This document shows positions 34,308 through 42,628 of a DNA stretch of 64,000 bases, one piece after another. Under the pieces are notes generated by a model. The model worked only from the letters and a program-made list of their open reading frames with translations. It made no database searches and was not told where the DNA came from. This DNA comes from Alphaproteobacteria bacterium (GTDB lineage Bacteria > Pseudomonadota > Alphaproteobacteria > CACIAM-22H2). The translations under genes were made by a program, and so were the position numbers. The stretch covers positions 99,781-163,780 of the forward strand of contig JAEULA010000028.1 in assembly GCA_016793165.1 (NCBI GenBank), in the 5' to 3' direction. The stretch's first letter is position 1. Every line of letters begins with the position of its first letter.

Positions 34308-36079
34308 GGCGCGGCCTTCCGGCGGTCGCGGGCCATGCGGGCGAGCGGGATCACGAGGTCCTCCGGCGTCAAGCAGGGCGTCATTCCGGCGGCGGCGATG
34401 TCCTTCGACACGTCGACCGGCAGCGAGGTGTTGGAATTCTGCGGCACCTGGTTGAGGCGCCCGCCGATGAACACCGGCAGCTGCAGCTTCGCGCCGGCCA
34501 TCGCCGCCTTGAGCTGCTCGACATAGTCGAGCGCGACGCCGTTGTACGTCGACAGCGCAATGACGTCGGCGCCGTTCTCGCGCGCCTTGCGCAGGAGATT
34601 CTCCGGATCCGCGTGCACGCCGGCATCGATGATGCCGACGCCCAGGCCACGCAGGATCTCCTCGATCAGGATCTTGCCGTACTCGTGCACGTCGGTGCAG
34701 GCGACCACGGCCTTGAGGCCGGCGCCCGAGATGTCCTGGCGCATCGGCGCGTCGAGCGCCTTGATCTTCTTCTCCGCCGCCCGCGCCAGCGCCGTCATCG
34801 TCGTCGACGGCACGTGGGGCCGGCGGCCACGCGGCGTGCCGCGGTCCTCGGTGCCCGGACCGTAGAGCTCCTCGAGCTTCTTCGGTCCGATGCGGCGCAT
34901 CGCCAGCAGCAGCTCGAAGGCGTCGTCGACCTGGATCCCCGACCGCCGCAATCCGTCCAGCACGCGGGTCTTGAAGCGCTCGCCGCCCTCGACGATCGCG
35001 TCGGCGATCCTGTCGGTGCCCGGCAGGTCGACCATCGGCAGCCACAGCTCCGACTGCTCGACCAGCTTGGCGCAGACCAGCTGCACGTCGATCACCTCGT
35101 CGATGTCGGGAATGCGCACGCCCTCTGTGATCGGCACGGCGTTGATGGCGTGGCCCGACGGCATCAGCCGCTGGCCGAGCGCGTCGGCGAGGAGATAGGC
35201 GCTGAGGCCGCCGTAGTTCGAGATCTTGTCGGCCTCGTACACGACGGTGTTGCCGTAGATCATCGTGCCCGGCACCTGGGCGCGGCCGCGGGCGAGCGCG
35301 CGCTGGAAGGCGAGCCGCGTCGCCGGATCGGTGAAGGTGTTGCCGAAGCAGTGCGACAGCCGGCCGCCGATCAGCTCCTCGATGACGTAGCGCTCGATCA
35401 GCGCCGCGCCGAAGGTGCAGGACAGGTCGGTGAACAGCGGCGCGAAGCCGTCGTCGAGATTGGAATGGATCAGCACCTCGACCGGCTGCGCCGCCATCAG
35501 CGCCAGCGCCTCGACCGTGGCGACCGTCGTGGCGACGTCGTCGTGCCACTCGGGAAGCCGGAAGGTGAAGTACTGGCCGAGATTGCCAACCGACGTCGCG
35601 CCCGCTGCCAGCGCCGCGATGGTGTTCTCGACCGCCGAGGGCATGCCGATGACGAAGTCGCCGAAATGCGGCGCGACCGGCGCCTCCGACGTCAGCGCGA
35701 CGAAGTCGTCGATGTCGTCGAGGATCATGCCGGTGCCGCGGCCGAGCTTGCCGCGCTGCGCCTTGGGATAGCCCATCGACCAGTCGAGGCAGATGCCGTA
35801 GCGGTCGACGCGCGCCCCCGCCTTCTCCACCGCATCCCAGACCTCGAACCACGCCCGCCGGCTCTTGGACTTGTCGCGATAGCCGATCTGGGCATGCTGC
35901 ATGACCACGCCCTCGGCCATGCGACGGCGCTTGTACTCGGCCTCCGACGGCACGCCGTAATGGGTCAGGAACCTGCCGGGCCGCACCTGCGCGTCGCGCG
36001 CGCGCGCCTTGCCGCGCGCGATGATCTCCGCGGCGCTTGGCAGCGCGCTCTCCGGAAAGATCTCGATCCGCCGCACCAT
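34304..36079 (-). CDS. Cobalamin-dependent mutase-like protein: barrel domain fused to a B12-binding domain
   Basis: 591 residues. The C-terminal part has a complete base-off/His-on cobalamin motif: DVHEYG (463-468), 41 residues, S-T-Y, 26 residues, then GG in VFIGGRLNQ. The first 430 residues resemble the TIM-barrel E subunit of glutamate mutase: GDFVIGMPSAVENTIAALAAGATSVGN, the LSHCFGNTFTD loop and GHAINAVPITEGVRIP. Glutamate mutase has these on two polypeptides; here they are fused in reversed S/E terms. It should carry out a carbon-skeleton or amino-group migration with adenosylcobalamin. The ATG at 36079 has GGAGAGGGCGGAA upstream; GTG (36103) and ATG (36100) further up are also possible. 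It is the first gene of a four-gene operon. Confidence 0.78.
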   Translation of the reverse strand: MVRRIEIFPESALPSAAEIIARGKARARDAQVRPGRFLTHYGVPSEAEYKRRRMAEGVVMQHAQIGYRDKSKSRRAWFEVWDAVEKAGARVDRYGICLDWSMGYPKAQRGKLGRGTGMILDDIDDFVALTSEAPVAPHFGDFVIGMPSAVENTIAALAAGATSVGNLGQYFTFRLPEWHDDVATTVATVEALALMAAQPVEVLIHSNLDDGFAPLFTDLSCTFGAALIERYVIEELIGGRLSHCFGNTFTDPATRLAFQRALARGRAQVPGTMIYGNTVVYEADKISNYGGLSAYLLADALGQRLMPSGHAINAVPITEGVRIPDIDEVIDVQLVCAKLVEQSELWLPMVDLPGTDRIADAIVEGGERFKTRVLDGLRRSGIQVDDAFELLLAMRRIGPKKLEELYGPGTEDRGTPRGRRPHVPSTTMTALARAAEKKIKALDAPMRQDISGAGLKAVVACTDVHEYGKILIEEILRGLGVGIIDAGVHADPENLLRKARENGADVIALSTYNGVALDYVEQLKAAMAGAKLQLPVFIGGRLNQVPQNSNTSLPVDVSKDIAAAGMTPCLTPEDLVIPLARMARDRRKAAP

Positions 36080-36212
36080 TTCCGCCCTCTCCAACGGCAT
36101 CACTCTTCCACAAATACCGAAGTCTATGCCGAGTGCCTTGATTCATTCGACAGCAGGGTTAACCATTCTGGCGCCCTGGTGGCGTGGCCCGGACGGTCCG
36201 ACAATCGAAGGC

Positions 36213-36470
36213 ATGAGCAACGTGGCGTTCGACACATTGAAGCTGGCGAAGCGACTCGAGGAAGTCGGGTTTGCGCCCAACCAGGCGGCCGCGACGTCGT
36301 CCGCGATCGCCGACGCGATGTCCGATCTGATCGCCAATCTTGCGACCAAGACCGACATCGTCTTGCTGCGACGAGACATGGCGGAGATCGAGCTCAGAAT
36401 GACGGTCAAGCTCGGCGCCATGCTGGCCGCCGCGGTCGGCATCACGGCCGGCTTGGTCAAGCTCCTGTAG
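36213..36470 (+). CDS. DUF1640-like small coiled-coil membrane protein
   Basis: 85 residues. The N-terminal half (FDTLKLAKRLEEVGFAPNQA) has the start typical of DUF1640/CCDC90-like proteins. A helix with heptads follows (ATKTDIVLLRRDMAEIELRM), and a C-terminal membrane segment at about 64-83 is rich in Ala, Gly and Leu. Such proteins are common in alphaproteobacteria, with unknown function. The ATG at 36213 follows GAAGG. It lies alone between two minus-strand units. Confidence 0.78.
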   Translation: MSNVAFDTLKLAKRLEEVGFAPNQAAATSSAIADAMSDLIANLATKTDIVLLRRDMAEIELRMTVKLGAMLAAAVGITAGLVKLL

Positions 36471-36474
36471 GTCC

Positions 36475-37257
36475 TCACCGCCCCTCCAGCCGCGCCAGCA
36501 CCATATCGAGGGCGCGGGCGACCTCGTCGAAGGCGCCGACCTCGGTCATGTGGCGCAGGATCTGCTCGTTGAGTCCGCCCTTGGTCTGGGCGAGGGCCGC
36601 GAGCTCGGCCGGCTTCGCGCCGGGATCGGCGAGCGGCTGCGCGACGGCATGGAACACCGACTTCGCGTAGCGCTCGGCCGACTCGCGCGGCAGGCCCTGC
36701 GCGACACCCCAGTCGGCGGCACGCGAGACGAGCGCGTAGAAGGTCGCGATCAGGGCGCTGGTCGACCAGATCGCCTCGAAGTGGTGGTCGTCGGCGACCG
36801 GCACCACCGTGCCGACGGTCGCGAACCACGATTCGAGCTCGGGATCGGGCGGCGAGATCGCGATCGGCCCCAGCCGGCGCGCCACGGGCGGCAGCGGCAG
36901 CGCGCGATGCATGCGCGTCGCCGGCGCCACCAGCGGGGCGAGCTTCGCGAGCGGATGGATTGCGATCAGGCTGAGGATCCTCTGCTCGGGGCGGAAGCGC
37001 AGCGGGGTGAGCACCTCGCGCGCGACCTGTGGCCGCACCGCCAGCATTACCACGTCGCTGCCGTCGACGACGGCCTGGTTGTCGGCGGCGACGCGCATCT
37101 GCGGGAAGCGCGCCGCGAGCGACGCGCTCGTCTCGGCGCTGCGCGGTGAGAGCAGCACGGCGTGCGGCGGCCGCGGCCCGGTGGCAAGGCCGGTCAGTAG
37201 GGCACCGGCGATGTTGCCGACGCCGATGACGCCGAGGCGCTGGTCAGCGAGAGTCAT
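36475..37257 (-). CDS. Pyrroline-5-carboxylate-reductase-like protein
   Basis: 260 residues. The NADP-binding loop GVIGVGNIAGALL is at the N-terminus, LAVRPQVAREVL is the usual second strand-helix unit, and the C-terminal dimer domain ends LAALAQTKGGLNEQILRHMTE (ProC has a similar TPGGTT-type block). ProC reduces pyrroline-5-carboxylate to proline. In this cluster, next to proline-racemase-family enzymes, reduction of a pyrroline-2-carboxylate or hydroxylated analogue is equally plausible. It is the last gene of the minus-strand run and is separated from the upstream gene by an inverted-repeat element. Confidence 0.8.
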   Translation of the reverse strand: MTLADQRLGVIGVGNIAGALLTGLATGPRPPHAVLLSPRSAETSASLAARFPQMRVAADNQAVVDGSDVVMLAVRPQVAREVLTPLRFRPEQRILSLIAIHPLAKLAPLVAPATRMHRALPLPPVARRLGPIAISPPDPELESWFATVGTVVPVADDHHFEAIWSTSALIATFYALVSRAADWGVAQGLPRESAERYAKSVFHAVAQPLADPGAKPAELAALAQTKGGLNEQILRHMTEVGAFDEVARALDMVLARLEGR

Positions 37258-37310
37258 CGCGGCACGCGGTCCCCGGTCCCCCACCCCTTCCCTCGAACGA
37301 GCAGCTTCGC

Positions 37311-37492
37311 GGGCCAACCGTCCCCCTCGAATGAGGGGGACAGCTCGCGCGCGCAGCGCGCGAGCAGGCGGAGATGGCGGCGTGCGAACTCGGAGTCGGT
37401 CCTACAGGCGCTGGAACGCAGCAGGCTGCGAGTCTCCCCCTGGCGCCGCTGCGCGGCGCCTGTCCCTCTCTTTCGAGGGGGACGGTTGGACC
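37311..37492. repeat. Inverted-repeat intergenic element, copy 1
   Basis: The outer arms, CCAACCGTCCCCCTCGAA near 37314-37331 and TTCGAGGGGGACGGTTGG near 37473-37490, are inverted copies of each other. Nested inside are an 8-bp hairpin (TCCCCCTC/GAGGGGGA, 37321-37340) and a 10-bp hairpin (GCTCGCGCGC/GCGCGCGAGC, 37343-37365). It has no coding sequence. Similar elements occur at 38650-38791 and 57311-57416. The rest of the gap 37258-37570 holds no gene. Confidence 0.75.
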
Positions 37493-37570
37493 CCGCGATC
37501 ATGGCGGCGGGTTCCATCGACGATGACCCCCCGTGCCGAGAAGGGCGGACAAGCTTGGTAACCCGCGCCA

Positions 37571-38608
37571 TCAGAACCGCGACCCCGCCTGAGGCGCCTG
37601 GCCCATGCGGAAGCCGGAGGGCAGCGGATCGTCGGGATCGAGGACGAACTGGTGGAAGCCGGTGATCCAGGCACGGCCCTCGACGCGCGGCACGACATAG
37701 GTGATGCCGCCGCGCGTCTCCGCGCGCACCGGCGTGCCGGTGAAGCACGTGCCCAGCACGCCCTCGAACTTGCGCGACTGTCCCAGCGGCAGCTGGCCGC
37801 GCGCATGCAGCACCGCGGTGCGCGCCGAGGTCCCCGTCCCGCACGGGCTGCGGTCGATCGATCCCGGCGGGCAGGTGATCGTCTGCTTGTAGTCGCCGGT
37901 CGTCTTCTTCTCGGAGGTGAACAGCACCTGGTAGCAGACGTCGATGTCCGGCCGCTCGGGATGCACGACCTTGAGCTGCTGGCCGACCGCCGTGCGGATG
38001 CGTCGCCACGCCGAGATCAGGGCCGCGTCGTTGTGCGGCCCGAGCTCGAGCCCGATCGCGTCGGCATCGACGAAGCAGTAGAAGTCGCCGCCATAGGCGA
38101 TGTCGACCGTGAGCCGGCCGAGGCCCTCGACGTCGAGCGCCGCGCCGCTCGTCAGCAGGAAGCTCTCGACGTTGTCGAAATGGACCGACTGCACCGCCCC
38201 GCCGCTGACCCGCACGTGACAGGTGACGAGGCCGGCCGGCGTGTCGAAGCGCACGACGGTGATCGGCTCGACGGCCTTGACCATGCCGGTCGCCACGACC
38301 GTGGTCGCGGTGCCGATGATGCAGTGGCCGCACATCGGCACGTACTCGTCCTGCTCCATGATCACGACGGCGAAGTCGGCGGTCGGCGTCTCGGGCGGCA
38401 GCACCAACACCGAGCACATCATGCCCGAGCCGCGCGGCTCGAAGTTCAGCATCCGCCGCAGCCCATCGTCGTTGCGCCAAAGCCAGGCGCGCTTGTCGAG
38501 CAGCGTCTTCCCGGGCGGCACGGGCACGCCGCCGACGATCACCCGCGTGGGATTGCCCTCGGTGTGGGAGTCGACGGTGTTGATCGTGCGCTTGAAGCCG
38601 ATGGCCAT
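37571..38608 (-). CDS. Proline racemase/hydroxyproline epimerase family protein (Cys/Cys)
   Basis: 345 residues. Both catalytic Cys residues of the family are present: C93 in PMCGHCIIGT and C256 in DRSPCGTGTSAR. DSHTEGNPTRV is the N-terminal signature. With the pair intact it should epimerise a proline or 4-hydroxyproline at C2 by two-base chemistry. The start at 38608 gives the family N-terminus. It lies in the same orientation as the Ser/Cys paralogue upstream, the SDR and the TRAP transporter. D-amino acid oxidase and the pyrroline-4-hydroxy-2-carboxylate deaminase of the standard 4-hydroxyproline route are not in the window. Confidence 0.92.
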   Translation of the reverse strand: MAIGFKRTINTVDSHTEGNPTRVIVGGVPVPPGKTLLDKRAWLWRNDDGLRRMLNFEPRGSGMMCSVLVLPPETPTADFAVVIMEQDEYVPMCGHCIIGTATTVVATGMVKAVEPITVVRFDTPAGLVTCHVRVSGGAVQSVHFDNVESFLLTSGAALDVEGLGRLTVDIAYGGDFYCFVDADAIGLELGPHNDAALISAWRRIRTAVGQQLKVVHPERPDIDVCYQVLFTSEKKTTGDYKQTITCPPGSIDRSPCGTGTSARTAVLHARGQLPLGQSRKFEGVLGTCFTGTPVRAETRGGITYVVPRVEGRAWITGFHQFVLDPDDPLPSGFRMGQAPQAGSRF

Positions 38609-38649
38609 GGCGATCTCAGGTCCTGCGAGCGGTGCGCGTACTCCCTTCC

Positions 38650-38791
38650 CGTTCGCGCGACAGCGCGAATAGGAGGGGTGCTCGAGCGCAGCGAGGGCGG
38701 GGAGGAAAAGCGCGGCTCCCAGAGACGCGCTTGTCCTCCCGGGCCGCTTCGCGGCCACCCCTCCTATCGCGCTTGCGCGCGACAGGAGGGG
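38650..38791. repeat. Inverted-repeat intergenic element, copy 2
   Basis: One arm contains GCGCGAATAGGAGGGG (38664-38679), and the opposite arm CCCCTCCTATCGCGC lies near 38758-38772, continuing to GACAGGAGGGG (38781-38791). An inner GGCCGC/GCGGCC hairpin lies at 38742-38756. The element fills most of the gap between the two proline-racemase-family genes and shares the palindromic, C/G-run style of copies 1 and 3. Confidence 0.7.
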
Positions 38792-38825
38792 AATTCAGGC
38801 GGTGACTTGGCGTCATGACGCCGTC

Positions 38826-39848
38826 TCATTCGAACCAGAGGTCCGGCAGCGTATAGCCGTCGCGGAACGGGTCGGTCGGGTCGTAGCCGTGCTGGAAGAT
38901 GCCGGTGACCCAGGCGCGCCCTGCAATGGTCGGCACGATGCCGGGCTTGTCGCCCACGCGGATCTCGCTCGCGATCGCGCCCTCGAACTCCGAGCCGATG
39001 ATCGAGACGTGGGTGAAGCCCTCGCCCACCTTCAGCAGCTTTCGCGCGTGCAACACGGCGAGCCGCGCCGAGGTGCCGGTACCGCAGGGGCTGCGGTCGA
39101 TGCGCCCCGGCGACACGATCACCGCATTGCGCGGCTTGCAGCCGGCGCCGGTGAACGGCATCGCGAACTCGGTGAAGGTGATGGTCTTGATCTCCGGATT
39201 CTCGGGATGGACGACCGGCAGCTGCTCCGCAGCGGCGTGCTTGATGCGCTGGCCCATCGCCACGAGGTCGCGCGCCTCGTGCGGCTTCACCTCGAAGCCG
39301 AGCGACGGCGCGTCGACGATCGCGAAGAAGGCCCCGCCATAGGCGACGTCCATCTTCACCGTGCCGACGCCCGGCACCTCGACATGCGCGTCGAGGTGGG
39401 TCGCGAAGCACGGCACGTTCGCGAACTTGACCTGGGTCACCTTGCCATCGCGGCACTGCGCCACGACCGCCACCAGCCCACCCGGCGTCTCGAGCACGAG
39501 CCGCGTCTCCGGCTCCACCATCTTGAGCATGCCGGTCTCGAGCAGCACGGTCGTCGTGCAGATCGTGTTCGAGCCGGACATCGGCGGGTAGTCGGTCGAC
39601 TCCATGATGATGAAGCCGGCGTCGGCCCGCTTGTCGCAGGGCGGCACGACCAGGTTCACGCAGAGCGTCGGCTTGCCGCGCGGCTCGAACAGCAGCCACT
39701 TGCGCAAGTCGTCGCCCTCGGTCTCGAGCCAGCGCTTCATCTCGAACACGGTCTTGCCGGGCGGTGGCAGCACGCCGCCCGTGATGACGTTGTTCTCCTC
39801 GCCGCCGACGTGGCAGCCGACGACCGTGATGGTGCGTGAGAAGCGCAT
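38826..39848 (-). CDS. Proline racemase superfamily protein with Ser/Cys active site
   Basis: 340 residues, clearly paralogous to the gene at 37571. The first catalytic position is Ser (S91 in PPMSGSNTICT, where MCGH is expected); the second, C255 in DRSPCGTGTSAR, is kept. In this superfamily, replacement of one Cys is known in trans-3-hydroxyproline dehydratases (a Thr in the human enzyme), so a dehydratase or a specialised epimerase is likely. A ProC-like reductase in the same run could then reduce the pyrroline product. The start at 39848 is the family start. The SDR gene is 82 bases upstream. Confidence 0.88.
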   Translation of the reverse strand: MRFSRTITVVGCHVGGEENNVITGGVLPPPGKTVFEMKRWLETEGDDLRKWLLFEPRGKPTLCVNLVVPPCDKRADAGFIIMESTDYPPMSGSNTICTTTVLLETGMLKMVEPETRLVLETPGGLVAVVAQCRDGKVTQVKFANVPCFATHLDAHVEVPGVGTVKMDVAYGGAFFAIVDAPSLGFEVKPHEARDLVAMGQRIKHAAAEQLPVVHPENPEIKTITFTEFAMPFTGAGCKPRNAVIVSPGRIDRSPCGTGTSARLAVLHARKLLKVGEGFTHVSIIGSEFEGAIASEIRVGDKPGIVPTIAGRAWVTGIFQHGYDPTDPFRDGYTLPDLWFE

Positions 39849-39930
39849 GGCGATCTCCGAGGACGCGCGACCGGACCCGACGACAGATGCAGGACCGTCG
39901 CCGGCCGGCGCGGCGCGGTCCCCGGTCCGC

Positions 39931-40698
39931 TCAGATCGCGATCGACATGCCGCCGTCGACGACCAGCACGTGTCCGGTGACGAAGGCCGAGGCGTCGCTC
40001 GACAGATAGATCGCCGCACCGGCGATCTCGTCCCACTGGCCCCAGCGCTTCATCGGCGTGCGGTTGCGGATCCACTCGTAGCGCGGCGGGTCGGCCTTGA
40101 AGTCGTCGTTGATCTCCGTCTCCATGTACCCGGGGGCGATGGCGTTCACCGTCACGCCCTTGCTGGCCAGTTCAACCGCCAGGCCGCGCGTCAGCCCCTC
40201 GAGCCCGGTCTTGCCCGTCACATATGCCGTGTTGGTGCCGCGACTGATGCGGGTGTTGATCGAAGAGATGTTCACGATCCGGCCCCAGCCGCGCTTCACC
40301 ATGCCCCTGGCGGCGCTGCGCGACAGGCGGAAACAGGAGTCGAGCGCGACATCGAGGACGCTGCGCCACTCGTCGTCGGTAGTCTCGAACAGGTCGTGCG
40401 GAACGCCCCAGGCCGCATTGTTGATGAGGATGTCGAGCGAGCCGTAGCGGCGCTCGATGTCGGCGATCGCGGCGTCGGCGGCCTTGCGGTCGCAGACGTC
40501 GAAACTCGCCACTGCAGCCTTGCCGCCGCGCGCCTCGATCTCCCTGCGCCGAGCCTCGAGCGTGTCGGGAACGCGCCCGTTGAGGACGACGAGCGCGCCA
40601 TGGTCGGCAAGACCGCACGCCATCCCATAGCCGAGGCCGCGCGAGCCTCCGGTGACCAGCGCGACCTTGCCGTCGAGCGCGAACAGGTTCTTCTTCAT
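39931..40698 (-). CDS. SDR-family oxidoreductase (gluconate 5-dehydrogenase-like)
   Basis: 255 residues. TGGSRGLG nucleotide loop, NNAA, catalytic Ser in NISSINTR, and YVTGK all fit classical SDRs; the tail HVLVVDGGMSIAI is also typical. The overall pattern is closest to gluconate 5-dehydrogenase or 3-oxoacyl reductase types. GGAGATCGCA lies before the ATG at 40698. It lies between the fused TRAP permease and the proline-racemase-family genes, all in one direction. Confidence 0.9.
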   Translation of the reverse strand: MKKNLFALDGKVALVTGGSRGLGYGMACGLADHGALVVLNGRVPDTLEARRREIEARGGKAAVASFDVCDRKAADAAIADIERRYGSLDILINNAAWGVPHDLFETTDDEWRSVLDVALDSCFRLSRSAARGMVKRGWGRIVNISSINTRISRGTNTAYVTGKTGLEGLTRGLAVELASKGVTVNAIAPGYMETEINDDFKADPPRYEWIRNRTPMKRWGQWDEIAGAAIYLSSDASAFVTGHVLVVDGGMSIAI

Positions 40699-40744
40699 TG
40701 CGATCTCCTCACAGGAACGTCGTGGTGGCGGAACGGCCGGCGGC

Positions 40745-42628
40745 TCACCCGAGCAGCCGAGGCAGGAACAGGCTGATGCCGGGGAACACCGTGATCAACG
40801 CCAGGCCCACCAGCAGGGCGGCAAGGAACGGCATCGAGGCACGGAAGACCTCGGTGGCCGGGACACGGGCGATGCTCGAGGTGACGAAGACCAGCTGGCC
40901 GACAGGCGGCGTGATGCCGCCGATCATGAGATTGACGATGACGATGATCGCATAGTGGATCGGATCGACGCCCATCTGGGTCACGACCGGCACCGTCAAC
41001 GGCACGAGGATGAGGATTGAGACGGCGAGATCGAGGAACATGCCGGCGAACAGCAGCACGAGATTTATCAGCAGCAGCAGGACCAGCGGGTCCGTGGTCA
41101 AAGAGACCACCCACTGGACGACCTGCTGGGGCAGGCGCTCGGAGATCATCACGTATCCGAACGGCGCGGTCACTGCCAGCAGAAAGCCGATCAGCGCCGC
41201 GTCGCCGGCAGCGTCGCGCAGATTGGCCAAAAGGTCCCCCGGCCGGAACTCGCGCAACCAGAAGCCGAGGCCGAGGGCGTAGACGACGGCGATCCCGCCG
41301 GCCTCGGTGGCGGTCGTGATGCCGAAGCGAATGCCGCCGACGATCAGCAACGGCATCACAAGAACGGGGATCGCCGCGCGCACCGCCCGCGCCAGGCCAG
41401 ACCGACCGATCCACCGCCGGTCGTGTCCGTACCCGCGGCGCACCGAGATCACATAGACGCACACCATCAGCGTACCGGCCAGCACCAGGCCGGTGAGATA
41501 GCCTGCGAGGAAGAGCTTGAGGATCGAGACCTGCGCGATCGACGCGTAGATCAGCATCGCGATCGATGGCGGGATGATGTTGGGCAGGATCGCCGACGCC
41601 GCCGTGATGGCGCAGCTGAACGACGCGGTGTAGCCGTGCCGCACCATCTGCGGCACGAGCATCTTGGTATCCATCGCGGCATCCGCGGACGACGACCCCG
41701 ACACGCCGCCGACCAGCACGGAATTCACGACGTTCACTTGAGCGAATCCGCCGCGCCAGTGCCCCACCAGCGCGAATGCGAGATCGTACAACCGGGTCGT
41801 CAGCCCGCCGGCGTTCATCAGGTAGCCGGCGAGCAGGAAGAGCGGGATCGCCAGCAGGATGAACTTGCTCGCGCCATTGATCATGTTCTGTGCCACCGCC
41901 GCCGCCGGCAGCAGGTCCGCGCCCCAGGTCGCCAGATACGCGCTGAACAGGAGGACGTATCCGACCGGAGCGCCGAGCAGCACGCCGACCGAAAAGGCCC
42001 CGAGCATGACCTGTGTCGGAGCCAGCGCGGGAATGCGAACCAGGTCGAGGACGCCGGTCGCAACGAAGACCGCAACACCGAACGCGATCGCCGCGACCAT
42101 GTTTAGCACGGCGCCTCCGGACTCGATCTCGCGCAACAGCAGGCAGGCGAGGCCCAGCGCCGCGGTCGCGCAGAGCGGAAGGTAGCGCACCTCCGTCGGC
42201 CAACCGAGCGCCGGCAGGACGCCACCGATCAGGGTCGCGGCATCCCAGGCGCTGAAGATCATGACGCAGGTCGTGTAGGCGACGATGAAGTTGGCGCCGA
42301 ATTCGAACGCCGGACGCAGCGCCGCCGGCGCGGAGCGCGCAACGACGTCGACGGCGATGTGCTGGCGGCGGCGATGCGCGCGGGTGATGCCGAAGAAGAT
42401 CAGCCACACGAACATCACGAAGCCGAGTTCCTCGGTCCAGCGAAACGAGGCGTTGAACACGTAGCGCGAGACGACGCCGGCGGCGACGTCGAGCACGATG
42501 CCGACCAGGAGCGCGACCATGGCAACGTCCAGGATCCGCTCGACGACGTCGAGAGCGCGCGCGGCAGCCCTCGCGCCGGCCGTCGCCGCCCGTGGCGGCG
42601 ACGGATCGGCTGCGGGACCTTGCGTCAC
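40745..42628 (-). CDS. TRAP transporter permease with fused small and large subunits (DctQM)
   Basis: 627 residues. An N-terminal DctQ part (about 35-200; ERILDVAMVALLV, RWTEELGFVMFVWLIF) is joined to a DctM part (about 205-627) with PLFLLAGYLMNAGGLT, GGVSGSSSADAAMD, LPNIIPPSIAMLIYA and NLMIGGITPPVGQLVFV. The GTG start at 42628 overlaps the dctP stop by four bases (GTGA). An earlier in-frame start would overlap the dctP coding end by more than 100 bases. Fusion as in sialic acid TRAP transporters fixes one-to-one stoichiometry. The neighbouring proline-racemase-family genes suggest a proline-like substrate. Confidence 0.92.
   Translation of the reverse strand: MTQGPAADPSPPRAATAGARAAARALDVVERILDVAMVALLVGIVLDVAAGVVSRYVFNASFRWTEELGFVMFVWLIFFGITRAHRRRQHIAVDVVARSAPAALRPAFEFGANFIVAYTTCVMIFSAWDAATLIGGVLPALGWPTEVRYLPLCATAALGLACLLLREIESGGAVLNMVAAIAFGVAVFVATGVLDLVRIPALAPTQVMLGAFSVGVLLGAPVGYVLLFSAYLATWGADLLPAAAVAQNMINGASKFILLAIPLFLLAGYLMNAGGLTTRLYDLAFALVGHWRGGFAQVNVVNSVLVGGVSGSSSADAAMDTKMLVPQMVRHGYTASFSCAITAASAILPNIIPPSIAMLIYASIAQVSILKLFLAGYLTGLVLAGTLMVCVYVISVRRGYGHDRRWIGRSGLARAVRAAIPVLVMPLLIVGGIRFGITTATEAGGIAVVYALGLGFWLREFRPGDLLANLRDAAGDAALIGFLLAVTAPFGYVMISERLPQQVVQWVVSLTTDPLVLLLLINLVLLFAGMFLDLAVSILILVPLTVPVVTQMGVDPIHYAIIVIVNLMIGGITPPVGQLVFVTSSIARVPATEVFRASMPFLAALLVGLALITVFPGISLFLPRLLG

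Noticed and set aside
36145..36165. Second CtrA-like site (GGTTAACCATTCTGG)
   Set aside because: Only one TTAA half-site is present; the second half does not match.
36080..36212. Possible cobalamin riboswitch before the mutase gene
   Set aside because: The gap is too short and lacks the conserved riboswitch core and B12 box.
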